Source of the DNA: Pseudomonadota bacterium
Lineage (GTDB): Bacteria; Pseudomonadota; Alphaproteobacteria; Azospirillales; Azospirillaceae
DNA: 64,000 nt
Assembly (NCBI GenBank): GCA_023423695.1
Contig: JAFAFA010000079.1
Span: 124,001 to 188,000 of the forward strand
Direction of reading: 5' to 3'
Numbering within the stretch: position 1 is the first letter of the stretch; each line of letters begins with the position of its first letter. Made by a program: the position numbers and the translations under genes. Shown here in pieces: positions 63,164 to 64,000 of the stretch. The notes beneath the pieces are model-generated. The model was not told where the DNA came from. It was given only the letters and a program-made list of their open reading frames with translations, and did not search any database.

Positions 63164-64000
63164 ATGTCCTTCACCCGTCTGTTGTGCGCCGCCGCGGCAC
63201 TCGCCGCCTTCGTCGGTCCGTTCGCCGCCCCGGTCGAGGCGCTGGCGCAGAGCAAGACCGTCGCCATCACCGCCATCGTCCAGCATCCGGCGCTCGACGC
63301 GACCCGCGACGGCGTGGTGGAGGCGCTGAAGGAGGCCGGCTTCGTCCAGGGCCAGAACCTGAAGGTCGAATACCAGAGCGCGCAGGGCAACCCAGCCACC
63401 GCCGCCCAGATCGCCCGCCAGTTCGCCGGATCGCGTCCCGACGTGATCGTGCCGATCTCCACCCCCTCGGCCCAGGCGGTGGCGGCGGCGACCCGCGACA
63501 TTCCGGTGGTCTTCACCGCGGTGACCGATCCGGTTTCGGCCCAGATGGTGAAGTCGATGGACAAGCCCGGCGCCAACATCACCGGCCTGTCCGACATGGC
63601 CCCGGTGGCCGAGCATGTCGCCCTGATCCGCGAGATCGTTCCGCAGGCCAAGCGGATCGGCGTGCTCTACAACCCCGGTGAGCCGAACTCCGTCGTGCTG
63701 ATCAAGGCACTGAAGGAAGAGGCGGCGAAGGCCGGCCTGACGGTGGTCGAGGCCTCCGTCCCGAAATCCTCGGATGCCCAGCCGGCGGTGCGCAGCCTCG
63801 TCGGCAAGGCCGATGCCGTCTACATCCCGCTGGACAACACGGTCGTCTCGGCTCTGGAAAGCGTGATCGCGGTCGGCCAGCAGGCCAAGCTGCCGATCTT
63901 CTCCGCCGACACCGACAGCGTGGCCCGCGGCACCGTGGCCTCCATCGGCTTCGATTACTTCCAGGTCGGCAAGCAGACCGGCGCCATTGTTGCACGCGTC
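63164..64000 (+). CDS. ABC transporter substrate-binding protein (partial, runs off right edge)
   Basis: The first 279 residues of a periplasmic binding protein of the ABC_sub_bind (TrpX/YtfQ-unrelated, DUF-type) family. A signal peptide (MSFTRLLCAAAALAAFVGPF, cleaved near ALAQ) precedes VAITAIVQHPALDATRDGVV, DVIVPISTPSAQAVAAAT and PVVFTAVTDPVSAQMV, the family pattern. Related proteins bind aromatic amino acids or unknown ligands. GGAGAA lies upstream of the ATG at 63164. The permease and ATPase genes should follow beyond the window. The half-site cluster upstream may control it. Confidence 0.85.
   Translation, partial: MSFTRLLCAAAALAAFVGPFAAPVEALAQSKTVAITAIVQHPALDATRDGVVEALKEAGFVQGQNLKVEYQSAQGNPATAAQIARQFAGSRPDVIVPISTPSAQAVAAATRDIPVVFTAVTDPVSAQMVKSMDKPGANITGLSDMAPVAEHVALIREIVPQAKRIGVLYNPGEPNSVVLIKALKEEAAKAGLTVVEASVPKSSDAQPAVRSLVGKADAVYIPLDNTVVSALESVIAVGQQAKLPIFSADTDSVARGTVASIGFDYFQVGKQTGAIVARV

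Overview
The window is high-GC alphaproteobacterial chromosome, most like a Rhodospirillales diazotroph of the Azospirillum type. This is inferred from the nifR3-ntrB-ntrC / ntrY-ntrX cluster, hfq-hflX, the pdhA-pdhB(lipoyl)-pdhC-lpdA-lipA block, fused ispDF, a PhyR-type stress regulator and the uvrC-pgsA-moaD-moaE order. No rRNA, tRNA, CRISPR array, insertion sequence or prophage was seen. Most of the window is dense housekeeping sequence with short operons, many of them coupled by ATGA or TGATG junctions.

Layout. 1-1 kb: partial ssb and a degenerate receiver protein. 1.1-5.1 kb: an uncharacterised block with a Pro-rich coiled-coil protein, a divergent HTH plus P-loop ATPase fusion, and two coupled membrane coiled-coil paralogues; this is the best candidate for an undescribed system. 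5.2-11.9 kb: AcuC-like deacetylase, a TPP riboswitch with thiZXY pyrimidine transport genes, a tandem Usp protein, an IMPase and two hypotheticals. 12-15.2 kb: hflX, hfq, a HAD phosphatase and a PIN/Phd toxin-antitoxin pair. 15.2-22.8 kb: nitrogen regulation (ntrX, ntrY, ntrC, ntrB, nifR3/dusB). 22.9-27.9 kb: a CcsA-family protein, ispDF, cinA C-domain, a tautomerase, a RatA/COQ10 protein, lipA and DUF29. 27.9-33.6 kb: pyruvate dehydrogenase operon with a chorismate mutase inside it. 33.7-40.8 kb: ftsB, modABC, rpe, DUF4142, GlsB-type protein and phyR. 40.9-49.4 kb: thermonuclease, SRAP, a CoxL-like molybdoenzyme subunit, EAL, GNAT, and the cysQ-DUF455-thrB-rnhA operon. 49.4-53.5 kb: an inverted REP pair, peroxiredoxin, YjdM, ScsB-like thiol reductase and YqgE. 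53.5-59.4 kb: uvrC-pgsA-mobB-HAD-moeA-moaD-moaE. 59.4-64 kb: a gap with DnaA-box-like sites, an SDR, a methyltransferase-like protein, small proteins, DUF983 and a partial ABC substrate-binding protein.

How the genes work together. Molybdenum recurs: uptake (modABC, with a candidate ModE site), cofactor synthesis (moeA, moaD, moaE, mobB) and a molybdoenzyme subunit all lie within 22 kb. Nitrogen control (ntrBC, ntrYX, nifR3) and hfq fit a nitrogen-fixing lifestyle. Lipoate synthesis sits beside its consumer, pyruvate dehydrogenase. Thiamine-precursor uptake, which feeds the TPP cofactor of that same E1 enzyme, is under a TPP riboswitch whose conserved 3' segment seems to carry the Shine-Dalgarno sequence of a 20-codon leader ORF coupled to thiZ.

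Several perfect or near-perfect inverted repeats lie in intergenic regions (944-991, 15184-15221, 33728-33750, 52732-52749, 61926-61975, 63020-63073) and have no assigned regulator. All calls come from reading the sequence; no database search was possible.
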